Source of the DNA: Prevotellaceae bacterium
GTDB lineage: Bacteria > Bacteroidota > Bacteroidia > Bacteroidales > Bacteroidaceae
Direction: 5' to 3'
Length of the DNA stretch: 64,000 bases
NCBI GenBank assembly: GCA_031262085.1
Contig: JAISIN010000042.1
Span: 18,049-82,048, forward strand
The notes beneath the pieces were generated by a model. It was not told the DNA's origin, ran no database searches, and worked only from the letters and a program-made list of their open reading frames with translations. Position numbers and translations under genes: made by a program. Shown here one piece after another: positions 8,872 through 17,815 of the stretch; the first letter of the stretch is position 1, and the number at the start of each line of letters is the position of its first letter.

Positions 8872-9378
8872 ATGTCGACAGCGTTGTACGCTCCCCCGAC
8901 CCATGGCGACCTGCACATAGAGAGCGACATCTCTACGATGAAAGTCGCCATCGCCGTATCCGACTGGAATCCCAACGTGACCCACCTCATGCTGAACGAG
9001 GCGAAGCAAACGTTGCTCCACTATGGCGTACAAGCGGGAAATATTCACATTGCTCACGTACCCGGTAGCTTCGAGCTTGTCTATGCTGCCCATGCCTTCA
9101 TCGAAGGCATACCTACCGACGGGGCGATTGATGCCGTTATCGTGCTGGGATGTGTTGTGCGGGGCGGCACCCCCCACTTCGAATATGTGTGTCAAGGCGT
9201 AACGCAAGGCATTGCCTACCTAAACAGTACAGCCAAGTATCCAACCATTTTCGGCGTGCTCACCACCGATACCATGGAGCAAGCCGAAGAGCGTGCCAAC
9301 GGAAAAACAGGCAATAAGGGCGCTGAATGTGCCGTAGACGCCATAAAAATGATTGATTTTGTTTGGCGTTTAAAATAA
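8872..9378 (+). CDS. ribH: 6,7-dimethyl-8-ribityllumazine synthase
   Basis: The 168-residue enzyme joins 5-amino-6-ribitylaminouracil to 3,4-dihydroxy-2-butanone 4-phosphate in riboflavin synthesis, as an icosahedral or pentameric assembly in the cytoplasm. Family motifs are complete: 'VSDWNPNVT', 'HVPGSFEL', 'VIVLGCVVRGGTPHFEYVC' (catalytic His just before 'FEYV'), 'FGVLTTDTMEQAEER' and 'GNKGAECAVDAI'. It starts 1 bp after the TPR gene stop. Other rib genes are not in the window. Length is typical with a short N-terminal extension. Confidence 0.96.
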   Translation: MSTALYAPPTHGDLHIESDISTMKVAIAVSDWNPNVTHLMLNEAKQTLLHYGVQAGNIHIAHVPGSFELVYAAHAFIEGIPTDGAIDAVIVLGCVVRGGTPHFEYVCQGVTQGIAYLNSTAKYPTIFGVLTTDTMEQAEERANGKTGNKGAECAVDAIKMIDFVWRLK

Positions 9379-9384
9379 TAGTAT

Positions 9385-9392
9385 TACCTTTG
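9385..9392 (+). promoter_or_regulatory. -7 element for the tRNA pair
   Basis: TACCTTTG matches the consensus, 50 bp upstream of tRNA-Tyr and just after the ribH stop. Confidence 0.45.
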
Positions 9393-9442
9393 CCCCGCAT
9401 TTGAAGGACGAGCACACCGGAAGTTTCAACCAACAGAAGCAT

Positions 9443-9525
9443 GGGCAAATACCAGAGTGGCCAAATGGGGCAGACTGTAAATCTGCTGGCTTACGCCTTC
9501 GGTGGTTCGAATCCATCTTTGCCCA
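9443..9525 (+). tRNA. tRNA-Tyr (GTA)
   Basis: An 83-nt class II tRNA. Acceptor GGGCAAA (9443-9449) pairs with TTTGCCC (9518-9524). The anticodon loop CTGTAAA gives anticodon GTA, there is a long variable arm, and the T-arm has GGTTCGAATCC. CCA is not encoded. Confidence 0.96.
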
Positions 9526-9540
9526 CAACAAAGACATATT

Positions 9541-9613
9541 GCGGAAGTAGCTCAGTCGATAGAGCATTAGCCTTCCAAGCTGAGGGTCGCGGGTTTGAGC
9601 CCCGTCTTCCGCT
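9541..9613 (+). tRNA. tRNA-Gly (TCC)
   Basis: A 73-nt tRNA. Acceptor GCGGAAG pairs with CTTCCGC; the anticodon loop CTTCCAA gives TCC; the T-arm has GGGTTTGAGCCC. It lies 15 bp after tRNA-Tyr in the same transcript. CCA is not encoded. Confidence 0.95.
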
Positions 9614-9620
9614 CTTAGAG

Positions 9621-9657
9621 ATCCCCCGATAATCGAAAGATTGTCGGGGGATTTTGC
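9621..9657 (+). terminator. Strong terminator after the tRNA genes
   Basis: A 14-bp stem (9621-9634 with 9639-9652, one G-T mismatch) closes a GAAA tetraloop and is followed by a T run. Confidence 0.9.
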
Positions 9658-9688
9658 TTCCACACAACAAAATCTCCCGAAATCTGCG

Positions 9689-9696
9689 TACATTTG
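9689..9696 (+). promoter_or_regulatory. -7 element for recF
   Basis: TACATTTG matches TAnnTTTG and ends 28 bp before the ATG at 9724. An earlier in-frame start at 9694 would overlap the promoter, which supports the downstream start. Confidence 0.5.
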
Positions 9697-9723
9697 TCCA
9701 TTCATAAAGTACAATATCGGTAT

Positions 9724-10818
9724 ATGATACTCAAACGAATATCCATTCTCAACTACAAGAACCTCGAACAGGTAGAACTATCCTTTTCGCCCAAGCTGAA
9801 CTGCTTTTTCGGGCAAAACGGCATGGGGAAGACCAACCTGCTCGACGCCATCTACTTCCTCTCCTTTTGCAAGAGTGCGGGCAATCCCATCGACTCGCAG
9901 AACATTCGCCACGACAGCGAATTCTTTGTGATTCAGGGATTCTACGAAACAGCCGCATGCGGACAAGAGGAGATCTACTGTGGCATGAAGCGCCGACAGA
10001 AGAAGCAGTTCAAGCGAAACAAGAAAGAGTACTCGCGCCTCTCCGACCACATCGGCTTCATTCCGCTGGTAATGGTCTCTCCTGCCGACGCCGAACTCAT
10101 TTCCGGCGGCAGCGACGAACGGCGGCGGCTGATGGATGTGGTCATCTCACAAAACGACAAAGAGTATCTGGAAGCGCTCATCCGCTACAACAAAGCGCTG
10201 ATGCAACGCAACATACTCCTGAAAAGCGAAACGCCTGTCGAGGAGGAGCTATTCCTGGTATGGGAGGAGATGATGGCACAAACCGGTACACTCATCTATC
10301 AACGGCGGGAAGCATTTATTAAAGCATTCATACCCATCTTTCAATCATTTTACGCCACCATCTCGCAAGACAAAGAGCAGGTATCGCTCAACTATACCTC
10401 GCACGCACGCGACGCCGCGTTGGCTGAAGTGCTGAAAGAGAGCCGACCGAAAGACGTCGTCGTGGGCTATTCGCTACACGGCATTCACAAAGACGAGCTG
10501 GTGATGACATTGGGCGATTACCCCATCAAGCGTGAAGGGTCGCAGGGACAAAACAAGACCTATCTGGTTGCGCTCAAGCTGGCACAGTTCGACTTTCTGA
10601 AGCGAACAGGCAACACCACTCCCCTACTCTTGCTCGACGACATCTTCGACAAGCTCGATGCCAACCGCATGGAACAGATTATCAAATTGGTGGCAGGCGA
10701 CCGGTTCGGACAGATCTTTATCACCGATACCAACCGCGAACACTTAGACCGCATCCTGCAACAGGTAGGCGGCGACTACAAGATGTTTCACGTAACCGAC
10801 GGAGCTATCACAGGATGA
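9724..10818 (+). CDS. recF: DNA replication and repair protein RecF
   Basis: The 364-residue SMC-like ATPase binds gapped DNA and helps load RecA with RecO and RecR. Walker A is 'GQNGMGKT' (residues 30-37); the RecF signature region contains 'GYSLHGIHKDEL' and 'REGSQGQNKTYLVALKLAQF'; Walker B is 'LLLLDDIFDKLD'. Length is normal. The start at 9724 gives the usual N-terminus 'MILKRISILNYKNL'. The downstream DUF721 gene overlaps by 4 bp (ATGA), the usual recF-DUF721 pairing in this phylum. Confidence 0.97.
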   Translation: MILKRISILNYKNLEQVELSFSPKLNCFFGQNGMGKTNLLDAIYFLSFCKSAGNPIDSQNIRHDSEFFVIQGFYETAACGQEEIYCGMKRRQKKQFKRNKKEYSRLSDHIGFIPLVMVSPADAELISGGSDERRRLMDVVISQNDKEYLEALIRYNKALMQRNILLKSETPVEEELFLVWEEMMAQTGTLIYQRREAFIKAFIPIFQSFYATISQDKEQVSLNYTSHARDAALAEVLKESRPKDVVVGYSLHGIHKDELVMTLGDYPIKREGSQGQNKTYLVALKLAQFDFLKRTGNTTPLLLLDDIFDKLDANRMEQIIKLVAGDRFGQIFITDTNREHLDRILQQVGGDYKMFHVTDGAITG

Positions 10819-11105
10819 AACGCAATCAAGCCCAATCCATCGGCGACCTGATTCGCATCTATCTGCGTCAGGAATCACTGGAAACACCGCTCAACGAGCA
10901 ACGCCTCATCAACGCATGGGGTGAAGTAATGGGACCTGTGATTGCCTCGTACACCCAAGGATTGTTCATTAAGAATCAGGTATTGCATGTGCATCTCACC
11001 TCAGCAGCCCTCCGGCAAGAGCTGATGATGGGACGCGACATGCTGGTACGCAACCTGAACCACCATGTGGGGGCGGCAGTCATTACGAATATCGTATTCA
11101 GATGA
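10815..11105 (+). CDS. DUF721 (DciA-like) small protein
   Basis: The 96-residue protein is a DUF721 domain: 'IGDLIRIYLRQESLETPLNE', 'INAWGEVMGPVIASYTQ' and 'VHLTSAALRQELMMGRD'. The DUF721 family includes DciA, which helps place the replicative helicase, so a role near replication is plausible given translational coupling to recF (ATGA overlap). This is the short form without C-terminal extensions. It is cytoplasmic, and the function in this phylum is inferred. Confidence 0.85.
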   Translation: MKRNQAQSIGDLIRIYLRQESLETPLNEQRLINAWGEVMGPVIASYTQGLFIKNQVLHVHLTSAALRQELMMGRDMLVRNLNHHVGAAVITNIVFR

Positions 11106-11118
11106 ATGATGAAGCACA

Positions 11119-12759
11119 CTATGACTGTGCTTCATCCTCTTTCGTAGGATAAGCCTCGCCATTTCGCAATAGCTTCAGCGCTTCCTGTACGGTATTATCG
11201 TTTTGGTTGGAATATCTGACAGCCTCCTCTCGTCCCAATATGTTATATATAATATTGGTGCACAAGTTGTTCTCTAATATCTTATACGACCGGTGAATGA
11301 GTATATTGCGGCGTTTCACCCCCTTACTTGAAGCAAAGCGGACAAACTGCTCCACAATGCCCTCGCCTTGCAGGTATGCGGTCAGCTTCTCCTGACTGTC
11401 GTACTTGCCCAAGCGTGCGCGGTTGTTGTCGCTATACCTGAAAGCAAACTGCAACAGCAATCCTTTGTTGAGCACTTCCATCCAGTACGACGATACGCCG
11501 GTGGTATCTTGGGGCACAAACACATCGGGCATGATACCTCCACCGCCATACACCGGTCGTCCCAGCAATCGGGTAGAGTAGCGCACACTTTCGTCGAGCT
11601 TGATGCTGTCGCGGGAGAAGTATTCGCCGTGCTGGTAGCGGGTAATCAAGTCCATCTCGTATTGATAATCCTGTCCACTCGTATAAGGTCGCTGAATGCA
11701 ACGTCCCGAAGGCGTGTAGTAGCGGGCAATGGTCAGCCGCATACCCGATCCGTCTCCGAATTCGAAAGGCTGCTGCACCAATCCCTTGCCAAACGAGCGC
11801 CGCCCGACAATCATACCGCGGTCGTTATCCTGAATGGCTCCGGCAAAGATTTCACTGGCAGAAGCCGATCCTTCGTCGGTGAGCACCACCAGCGGCATAT
11901 CCTGACAACTGCCGCCGCCATTGGCATACTCGTCGGTACGCGGATAGTGCACACCCTGTGCATAGACGATGAGTTCGCCTTCGGGCAGAAACTCGTTCAC
12001 CATGCGCACGGCAGCTTCCATGTATCCGCCGGTATTGTCGCGCAAGTCGATAATAATACCTTTGCACCCCTTGTGATTGAAGCGGGCTATGGCGCTGAGC
12101 AGTTCGGCATGTGTGGTACGTCCGAACTTGGATATCTGCACATATCCGTATCCGTCGTCGGTGAGATAAGCTGCATCGACGGTGTTTTGCGGGATGTCAC
12201 CCCTTACGATGTCGAAGCTCAGCAACTCACGCTCGGTAGCCCGCTTGATGCCCAGCTTCACATGGCTGCCCTTAGGACCCTTCAGGGCACGCATCACCTT
12301 ATCGTTGGTCAACCCGATGCCGGCGAAAAGGCTGTCGTTCACGGTCACGACGCGGTCACCTGCCATCAATCCCACCTTCTCGGACGGTCCTCCTGCCACC
12401 ACAGCATTCACATTGATGGTATCTTCCTGAATGGTAAACTGAATGCCGACACCGCTAAAGCTCCCTTCCAGTTCGGAGGCAACCGCTTCCAGATCTCTGG
12501 CAGGGATATAGATGGAGTGAGGGTCGAGTTCGCCCAATATCTGCGGTATGGCTTTCTCGACGATATCTGCCAAATGGACGGTATCGACATAATCCGTCTG
12601 GATGGTGTGCAGCAGTGCATCTAATTTGACTGACGATGCGCCGCCAATGGCATTTGTCTCTATCTTGTCTTTCGTATAAGAGATGCCGATTACGACGCCG
12701 GTAATGATACTGACGGCAATGATAAGTATAAGATGCGGGGTAGATTTCTTTGTATCCAT
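11119..12759 (-). CDS. C-terminal processing peptidase, S41 family
   Basis: The 546-residue protein has an N-terminal anchor (8-28), a PDZ domain at ~90-175 ('SEKVGLMAGDRVVTVNDS'), then the S41 protease core with the Ser/Lys dyad: Ser300 in 'DEGSASASEIFAGAIQD' and Lys325 in 'RSFGKGLVQQ'. It would act in the periplasm on protein C-termini. A C-terminal extension of ~150 residues follows the core. It is the last gene of a minus-strand run that starts upstream with M3 peptidase; the dCMP deaminase gene precedes it by 24 bp. Confidence 0.94.
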   Translation of the reverse strand: MDTKKSTPHLILIIAVSIITGVVIGISYTKDKIETNAIGGASSVKLDALLHTIQTDYVDTVHLADIVEKAIPQILGELDPHSIYIPARDLEAVASELEGSFSGVGIQFTIQEDTINVNAVVAGGPSEKVGLMAGDRVVTVNDSLFAGIGLTNDKVMRALKGPKGSHVKLGIKRATERELLSFDIVRGDIPQNTVDAAYLTDDGYGYVQISKFGRTTHAELLSAIARFNHKGCKGIIIDLRDNTGGYMEAAVRMVNEFLPEGELIVYAQGVHYPRTDEYANGGGSCQDMPLVVLTDEGSASASEIFAGAIQDNDRGMIVGRRSFGKGLVQQPFEFGDGSGMRLTIARYYTPSGRCIQRPYTSGQDYQYEMDLITRYQHGEYFSRDSIKLDESVRYSTRLLGRPVYGGGGIMPDVFVPQDTTGVSSYWMEVLNKGLLLQFAFRYSDNNRARLGKYDSQEKLTAYLQGEGIVEQFVRFASSKGVKRRNILIHRSYKILENNLCTNIIYNILGREEAVRYSNQNDNTVQEALKLLRNGEAYPTKEDEAQS

Positions 12760-12783
12760 TCGTTGTTTCTATATTTATTAGTT

Positions 12784-13245
12784 TTAAAGTTCTTGATTCA
12801 GACGTACTACATCGATGCCTGCCCTGACAAGTAGCTCAACGCCATCTTCCAGCCTGTAAGGTTCCGAGTAGACCACCCGTTTGATACCTGCCTGAATAAT
12901 CAGTTTGGAGCACTCCAGACAAGGAGCTGCCGTGACGTATAGTGTAGCCCCGTCGCTACTGTTGCCCGAGCGTGCAATCTTGGTGATGGCATTGGCTTCG
13001 GCATGCAGCACGTAGGGTTTGGTAAGCCCATTCTCATCCTCGCATACGTTCTCGAAGCCCGACGGTGTGCCGTTGTATCCGTCGGAGATAATCATCTTCT
13101 CCTTCACGATAAGCGCGCCTACGCGTCGGCGCAGGCAATAGGAGTTTTCAGCCCAGATGGCAGCCATACGCATATAGCGATGGTCTAATGCCGTCTGCTT
13201 TTCTACGGCTGTATGATTGGTTACTGTTTCTTTACTGTTGTTCAT
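12784..13245 (-). CDS. Deoxycytidylate deaminase (ComEB-type)
   Basis: The 153-residue zinc enzyme converts dCMP to dUMP for dTMP synthesis. Zinc ligands are His81 in 'HAEANAI' (catalytic Glu83) and Cys109/Cys112 in 'APCLECSK'. 'RRRVGALIVKEKMIISDGYN' and 'GTPSGFENVCED' are the usual substrate-loop motifs. The next gene upstream (13249) ends 3 bp before this one starts on the same strand, consistent with an operon. Length is standard. Confidence 0.95.
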   Translation of the reverse strand: MNNSKETVTNHTAVEKQTALDHRYMRMAAIWAENSYCLRRRVGALIVKEKMIISDGYNGTPSGFENVCEDENGLTKPYVLHAEANAITKIARSGNSSDGATLYVTAAPCLECSKLIIQAGIKRVVYSEPYRLEDGVELLVRAGIDVVRLNQEL

Positions 13246-13248
13246 CCG

Positions 13249-13791
13249 TTATGGGTTACTCTTTTGCGGCTTGAAAGCCATGAACATGACGTTCTGCCCG
13301 CTATGATAATAAAGGTATAAATTGTCATTGTCGCCCTCGTATCGAAAGCTGTTCTGTACTCCGATCATAAAAGCTTTAGCCAGCACATCTTGTTCGTTGC
13401 CTGCCTGTTTGACCGACAGGGTTATGTTGCGACTTCCTTCGCTGACGCTCCAACGGCTGTCGGCGCCAAGTGTAGCCAATACTCCTCTTCCGCCCACGGT
13501 TCCGGTAACGTTTCCGTTGAGATTGGCTCCTTCGAACGTTAACACAAAGTTGTTATCGGCTTTCAACAGTGCCATGCTGGCAGCAAACAAGGTGCCATCC
13601 TTATCCTCGCCCCAGAAGTTAAACATCTTGTGACTTCCTTCGGTAGCGATGTATGTCAGCTTCCATTTCTTTCCGGTAAAAATACTGATAACATCGTCTG
13701 TCTGGCTGCATCCATTGATAGCCAACAACAGGACGAAACAGATCACTCCTTGCATAGCGCAATCTTTCAAATGTTCGAGTTTTTTCTTCAT
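13249..13791 (-). CDS. Small Bacteroidales lipoprotein (DUF4847-like)
   Basis: The 180-residue protein has a lipoprotein signal with lipobox 'LAINGC' and a single beta-rich domain ('FTGKKWKLTYIATEGSHKMF', 'GRGVLATLGADSRWSVSEG', 'YLYYHSGQNVMFMAFKP'). It resembles the DUF4847 group, which I recall next to dCMP deaminase and M3 peptidase genes in Bacteroides. I assign the family from memory only. It overlaps the M3 peptidase gene by 4 bp. No catalytic motif is visible; function unknown. Confidence 0.75.
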   Translation of the reverse strand: MKKKLEHLKDCAMQGVICFVLLLAINGCSQTDDVISIFTGKKWKLTYIATEGSHKMFNFWGEDKDGTLFAASMALLKADNNFVLTFEGANLNGNVTGTVGGRGVLATLGADSRWSVSEGSRNITLSVKQAGNEQDVLAKAFMIGVQNSFRYEGDNDNLYLYYHSGQNVMFMAFKPQKSNP

Positions 13792-15854
13792 TTCTTTATT
13801 TCGTTTCTAATCAGTAAAGCATCGATGGCAGGTTCTTGTCCGCGAAAGCGTTTATAGAGCGTCATCGGATATTCGGTTCCTCCTTTGGAGAGTATGTTCT
13901 CCCTGAAAGAGGCTGCAGTTGCCCGATCGAAGCTGCCGCGTTGTTCAAAGAGCGAGTACGCATCGGCATCCAGTACCTCCGACCATTTATAACTGTAATA
14001 TCCGGCAGCATATTCGCCCGAGAAGATATGTCCGAACTGGGCGCTTACGCATACCTCTTTCACCACGGGCAACACTTGTACAGGCGCCATTACCTGCTGT
14101 TCGTAAGCTACCACATCGTCGTCGAAAAGGGTGGTGCGTGTGTGCCATGCCATATCGAGGAAGCCGAAGCCCAGTTGTCGCAGACAGGCATAGCCGGCAT
14201 TAAAGTTCGACGAAGCAATCAGTCGGTCTATCCATTCGTCGGGTATCGGTTCGTCCGTTTGATAGTGGCGTGCAAAGGTATGCAGAAACTCCTTATTTGC
14301 GGCATAGTTTTCCATAAATTGTGACGGCAGCTCTACAAAGTCGTAGTAAACGCCGGTTCCGCTCAATGATTTATAAGTAACATTAGAGAAGATACCGTGC
14401 AGCGCGTGTCCAAATTCGTGCAGAAAAGTTTTCAACTCATCGAATGTAAGCAACGTCGACCGATCGCCCACCGGTCGGGTAAAGTTCATTACTAACGAGA
14501 TGTGCGGACGACTGTCGGTACCGTCGGCATTGCGCCACTGGGTTTTATAACAGGTCATCCAAGCACCTTGTCGTTTGCCGGGACGTGGGTAGAAATCGAC
14601 ATAGAGCACTGCCAGAAAGGTTCCGTCTTGGTCGTACACCTCGAAAGCTTCCACCTCCTTATGATATACGGGTATATCGGGATTCTTGCGAAACGTAATG
14701 CCATACAGGCGGGTAGCCAGTCCGAATACGCCCGCTATCACACGGTTCAGTTCGAGATAAGGGCGCAGTAGCTCGCTGTCGAGTTTATACTTCTGCTTCT
14801 TGAGTTTGCTTGAATAGTATGCCCAATCCCAAGGCATCACCACAAACCCGTCGCCCTCTGTTTGCTGCGCCAGGGCTTGTACCTCCCGGTATTCTTCCCG
14901 CGCAGTCGGGGCGTAGGCATCGAGCAGTTGGTTGAGCAGGCTGTACACCTCCGTGTTGCTTTGCGCCATGCGTCTTTGCAGTTTATACTGCGCATAGTCG
15001 GTGTATCCCAACAGTTGTACTATTTTCATGCGGGTGTTGACAATCTTCTTCACCACATCGAGGTTATCCCACTGATTGCCGTGCATACATCGGGTGCCGA
15101 ATCCCATGTAGAGCATCCTCCGCAGTTGTCTGTCGTCGGCATACGTCATGAACGAGTTGTAGCTGGGAGCTTGTAGTGTGATCATCCATCCGCTCTCTCC
15201 GTTCTCGCGTGCTGTCTGTGCGGCAGCATCGACGGCGCTCTGCGGCAATCCCGACAGCTGGGCAGCCTCATCGAGTATCATGCGGAAGGCATGGTTTTCT
15301 GCCAGATTATTATCGAGGAATTGCAACTGAAGCAAGCTGAGTTGGCGGTTCAATGCGCGGAACGTTTCTTTGTCTTCGCCCTGCAGGTTGGCACCTCCGC
15401 GCATAAAGCTATCGTATAGATTCTCCAACAGTTGTCGCCGCTCGGCGTCGAGGTTGCCCGACGCCGGATCGTTGTACACGGTACGAACCCGCTCAAAGAG
15501 GGCTTCGTTCAGAAAGATGCTATCAACATGCTCGCTGTACAAAGGCACCAGCGAACGCGCCAAGCGTTGCATCTCGACGGTTGTTTCGGCGCTAAGTAAA
15601 TTGTCGAATGTGGCTTCTACCCGGTCCAACAATTGACCCGACCGTTCATACGCCACAATGGTATTGTCGAATGTAGGCGCTTCGGGGTTGCCTACGATGG
15701 CGGATATCTCTTCGTTTTGTCGGCAAATCCCTTCCTTCATGGCAGACTCATAGTGTTCTACGCATATCCGGTCAAACGGTGTTGTCGCATGTGGAGTAGT
15801 ATATTCCTCCAAAAACGGATTGGGGTGCCGGTTGTTTGTGTCTATAATATTCAT
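13788..15854 (-). CDS. M3 family metallopeptidase (oligopeptidase A / Dcp-like)
   Basis: The 688-residue thimet-type zinc peptidase has the HEXXH motif at 479-483 in 'FLHEFGHALHGIF' and a distal Glu helix nearby ('YDFVELPSQFMENYA'). It hydrolyses short peptides or removes C-terminal dipeptides. There is no clear signal peptide, so a cytoplasmic site is likely. The length matches the Dcp/OpdA group. It is the first gene of the run that continues with the small lipoprotein, dCMP deaminase and S41 protease. The link between these functions is not evident. Confidence 0.93.
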   Translation of the reverse strand: MNIIDTNNRHPNPFLEEYTTPHATTPFDRICVEHYESAMKEGICRQNEEISAIVGNPEAPTFDNTIVAYERSGQLLDRVEATFDNLLSAETTVEMQRLARSLVPLYSEHVDSIFLNEALFERVRTVYNDPASGNLDAERRQLLENLYDSFMRGGANLQGEDKETFRALNRQLSLLQLQFLDNNLAENHAFRMILDEAAQLSGLPQSAVDAAAQTARENGESGWMITLQAPSYNSFMTYADDRQLRRMLYMGFGTRCMHGNQWDNLDVVKKIVNTRMKIVQLLGYTDYAQYKLQRRMAQSNTEVYSLLNQLLDAYAPTAREEYREVQALAQQTEGDGFVVMPWDWAYYSSKLKKQKYKLDSELLRPYLELNRVIAGVFGLATRLYGITFRKNPDIPVYHKEVEAFEVYDQDGTFLAVLYVDFYPRPGKRQGAWMTCYKTQWRNADGTDSRPHISLVMNFTRPVGDRSTLLTFDELKTFLHEFGHALHGIFSNVTYKSLSGTGVYYDFVELPSQFMENYAANKEFLHTFARHYQTDEPIPDEWIDRLIASSNFNAGYACLRQLGFGFLDMAWHTRTTLFDDDVVAYEQQVMAPVQVLPVVKEVCVSAQFGHIFSGEYAAGYYSYKWSEVLDADAYSLFEQRGSFDRATAASFRENILSKGGTEYPMTLYKRFRGQEPAIDALLIRNEIKK

Positions 15855-15914
15855 AAGTCATTTACAATTACTAAACTCTTTTACATCGGTTCTCATGGCA
15901 CCATCAGACGGGGG

Positions 15915-17801
15915 TTATTCTTCTCTTCTCAGAACGATTCGACCGGTGTATTGACGGTCTACATTTTTTCTAAATTCCTGAAAAGCGGTATACTGTTCTT
16001 TAGGATAAGTGTCTTGTCGATAGAGCAATCGGTGTACAAGGTGCAACACATCATCTCCCTCTTGCTCTACGGAAGCGTGAAAGGTTCCGAAAGGGGTCGA
16101 CAGTTCGGTTGGATCCGGCAATGCTTCTATCCGGTAACCTTCGGGTAGCCGGAAGGTGATGCTGTCGACGTCCAAATAGCCGTAGGTGGTGCGTATATCG
16201 TGTGTACGTTCGCCTTGGGTAGGGGTATAGAAGCCTTTATGAAAGATATTCAGCGGCACAAAGAGGCGTTTGCCGGTTCGGCTGCCATATTGCCCGCTGT
16301 CGACGGTGTATCGGATGTTCATTTGGGGCGTGCTGCTTTTCTGTTCATCCAGACTGACATCTTTGACACGGGCTTGCGTCAAGTTGATGGTTTCGCGCAA
16401 GTTGTCTCTCTGTTTGTCGGGCGTCAGATAGAGCAGATGCAGTTTATCTTCGTACTGAAACAGACGCGACGATTGCTGCACGTCAATCTGTGCCGTACCG
16501 TCGGGCTGAAGGGTGACGGTTGCACGGTTGACCTGCGTATTCAACGAATCGGCGTAGGTCGGCAGTCGGCACAGTTGTCCGCCTTCGGGAGTAATCAGTA
16601 CGGCGTCATTGCCTGCAATGGAGTGATGTACATATCCCATAGGCAAACGCGGGTTGGTACATTCCAGCCAAAGGGTATCTCCGGGCAGTGGTACCTGCAG
16701 GATAACGTGATTGGCTTGTCCGAGCGAAGCAAAGTCGGGTAACATCCGCTTCCGGTCGGTGTGAATAATGGTGTAGACAGACGGAATGCCCAGTTCTGCC
16801 AGCATGGCACGAGCATAGTTCGACAATCCTTTGCAGTCGCCGAAGCCGGTGCGACACACTTCATCAGCCGGAATCGGTTGCAACCCTCCTATCCCCAACT
16901 GAATGCTGACATAACGGGTGGTCGTCTCCAACAGCCGGTAGACGACAGCCACCTTTTCACGGGGTGTGGCGCAGTGGGCTGCACGTTTCAACAGCTCCTC
17001 TTTCAGTGTCGGCGGCAGTTGGTCGCGTCCCTGCAACAAGCCATACTGCCAGTTGCCGAGGGTATGCCAGTCGGTCATTTCACCTTGGGTACCTTCAAAG
17101 ACAAAGTGTTGAGGGGTGAAATAGATGCAAGGTAACAACTCGGTCGACGGAGCGCTGTAAGGTTCCCACTGTACGGGCGGGAGCGACCGTATGTCGACTT
17201 TGGTTTGCCGACTGCCGTCGGCGGTTGTTGTTTGCGTCAAAGCGTCGGACGGTATGCCCCTCAAACGATAACGACAAGGATAGTCGGCAGGGGTGGTCAG
17301 GCTATAAGTGGCTCGGGTAACCGACTGGTTGAATGCGTTGTACGGATGGAAGGTCGGGAAGGAGACGATTCCATCACTCCATTTCAACTCCCATTCGTAG
17401 GAGATGGTCACGGGATAGCGCGGCGGCATGTAGTCCAACAGATAAACATAATCGTCGGATGCCAGATGCTCGGAATATTCGGTGGCTTGCAGGTCGCTCT
17501 TCTTTAATTTGCGTATGACATTGCCTCCGGCATCGCGTACTTCGCCTGCAAATTTCTTCAGAGAGCTGAAACGGTCGCAATAGCACACAAAACGGGCTTG
17601 GTCTCTTCCTTTTTCATTCAGGATCTCTATCACCCGCCGCTCTTTTACGGTGGCGTCGACGGGCGAGGTGCAGACAATCTCGGTAGAAGCATCGCGCACG
17701 ACCGACCAGCAATCGACCGGCGCCGATTGCGCACAAAGCGGCGACAGGCACCCAACAACAGCCTCCGTTACCATGAACAATATACTTATGCTTATCCTCA
17801 T
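15915..17801 (-). CDS. DUF3857 / transglutaminase-like protein with intact Cys-His-Glu
   Basis: The 628-residue exported protein (signal peptide to about residue 24) has an N-terminal DUF3857 beta domain (~50-220) and a transglutaminase-like core. The core keeps Cys323 in 'GFGDCKGLSNYARAML', His365 in 'ANHVILQV' and an acidic residue, Glu380, in 'LWLECTNP'. A C-terminal DUF3858-like beta domain follows. Such proteins are common in Bacteroidetes and their physiological substrate is unknown; a protease or amide-forming role is possible. The next gene upstream on this strand (17816) is a diverged paralogue. Confidence 0.9.
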   Translation of the reverse strand: MRISISILFMVTEAVVGCLSPLCAQSAPVDCWSVVRDASTEIVCTSPVDATVKERRVIEILNEKGRDQARFVCYCDRFSSLKKFAGEVRDAGGNVIRKLKKSDLQATEYSEHLASDDYVYLLDYMPPRYPVTISYEWELKWSDGIVSFPTFHPYNAFNQSVTRATYSLTTPADYPCRYRLRGIPSDALTQTTTADGSRQTKVDIRSLPPVQWEPYSAPSTELLPCIYFTPQHFVFEGTQGEMTDWHTLGNWQYGLLQGRDQLPPTLKEELLKRAAHCATPREKVAVVYRLLETTTRYVSIQLGIGGLQPIPADEVCRTGFGDCKGLSNYARAMLAELGIPSVYTIIHTDRKRMLPDFASLGQANHVILQVPLPGDTLWLECTNPRLPMGYVHHSIAGNDAVLITPEGGQLCRLPTYADSLNTQVNRATVTLQPDGTAQIDVQQSSRLFQYEDKLHLLYLTPDKQRDNLRETINLTQARVKDVSLDEQKSSTPQMNIRYTVDSGQYGSRTGKRLFVPLNIFHKGFYTPTQGERTHDIRTTYGYLDVDSITFRLPEGYRIEALPDPTELSTPFGTFHASVEQEGDDVLHLVHRLLYRQDTYPKEQYTAFQEFRKNVDRQYTGRIVLRREE

Positions 17802-17815
17802 ATCGTTTCAACCTT

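Noticed and set aside
11368-12624. Plus-strand frame of 418 codons opposite the S41 protease
   Set aside because: The minus strand has intact PDZ and Ser/Lys protease motifs; this frame is a shadow.
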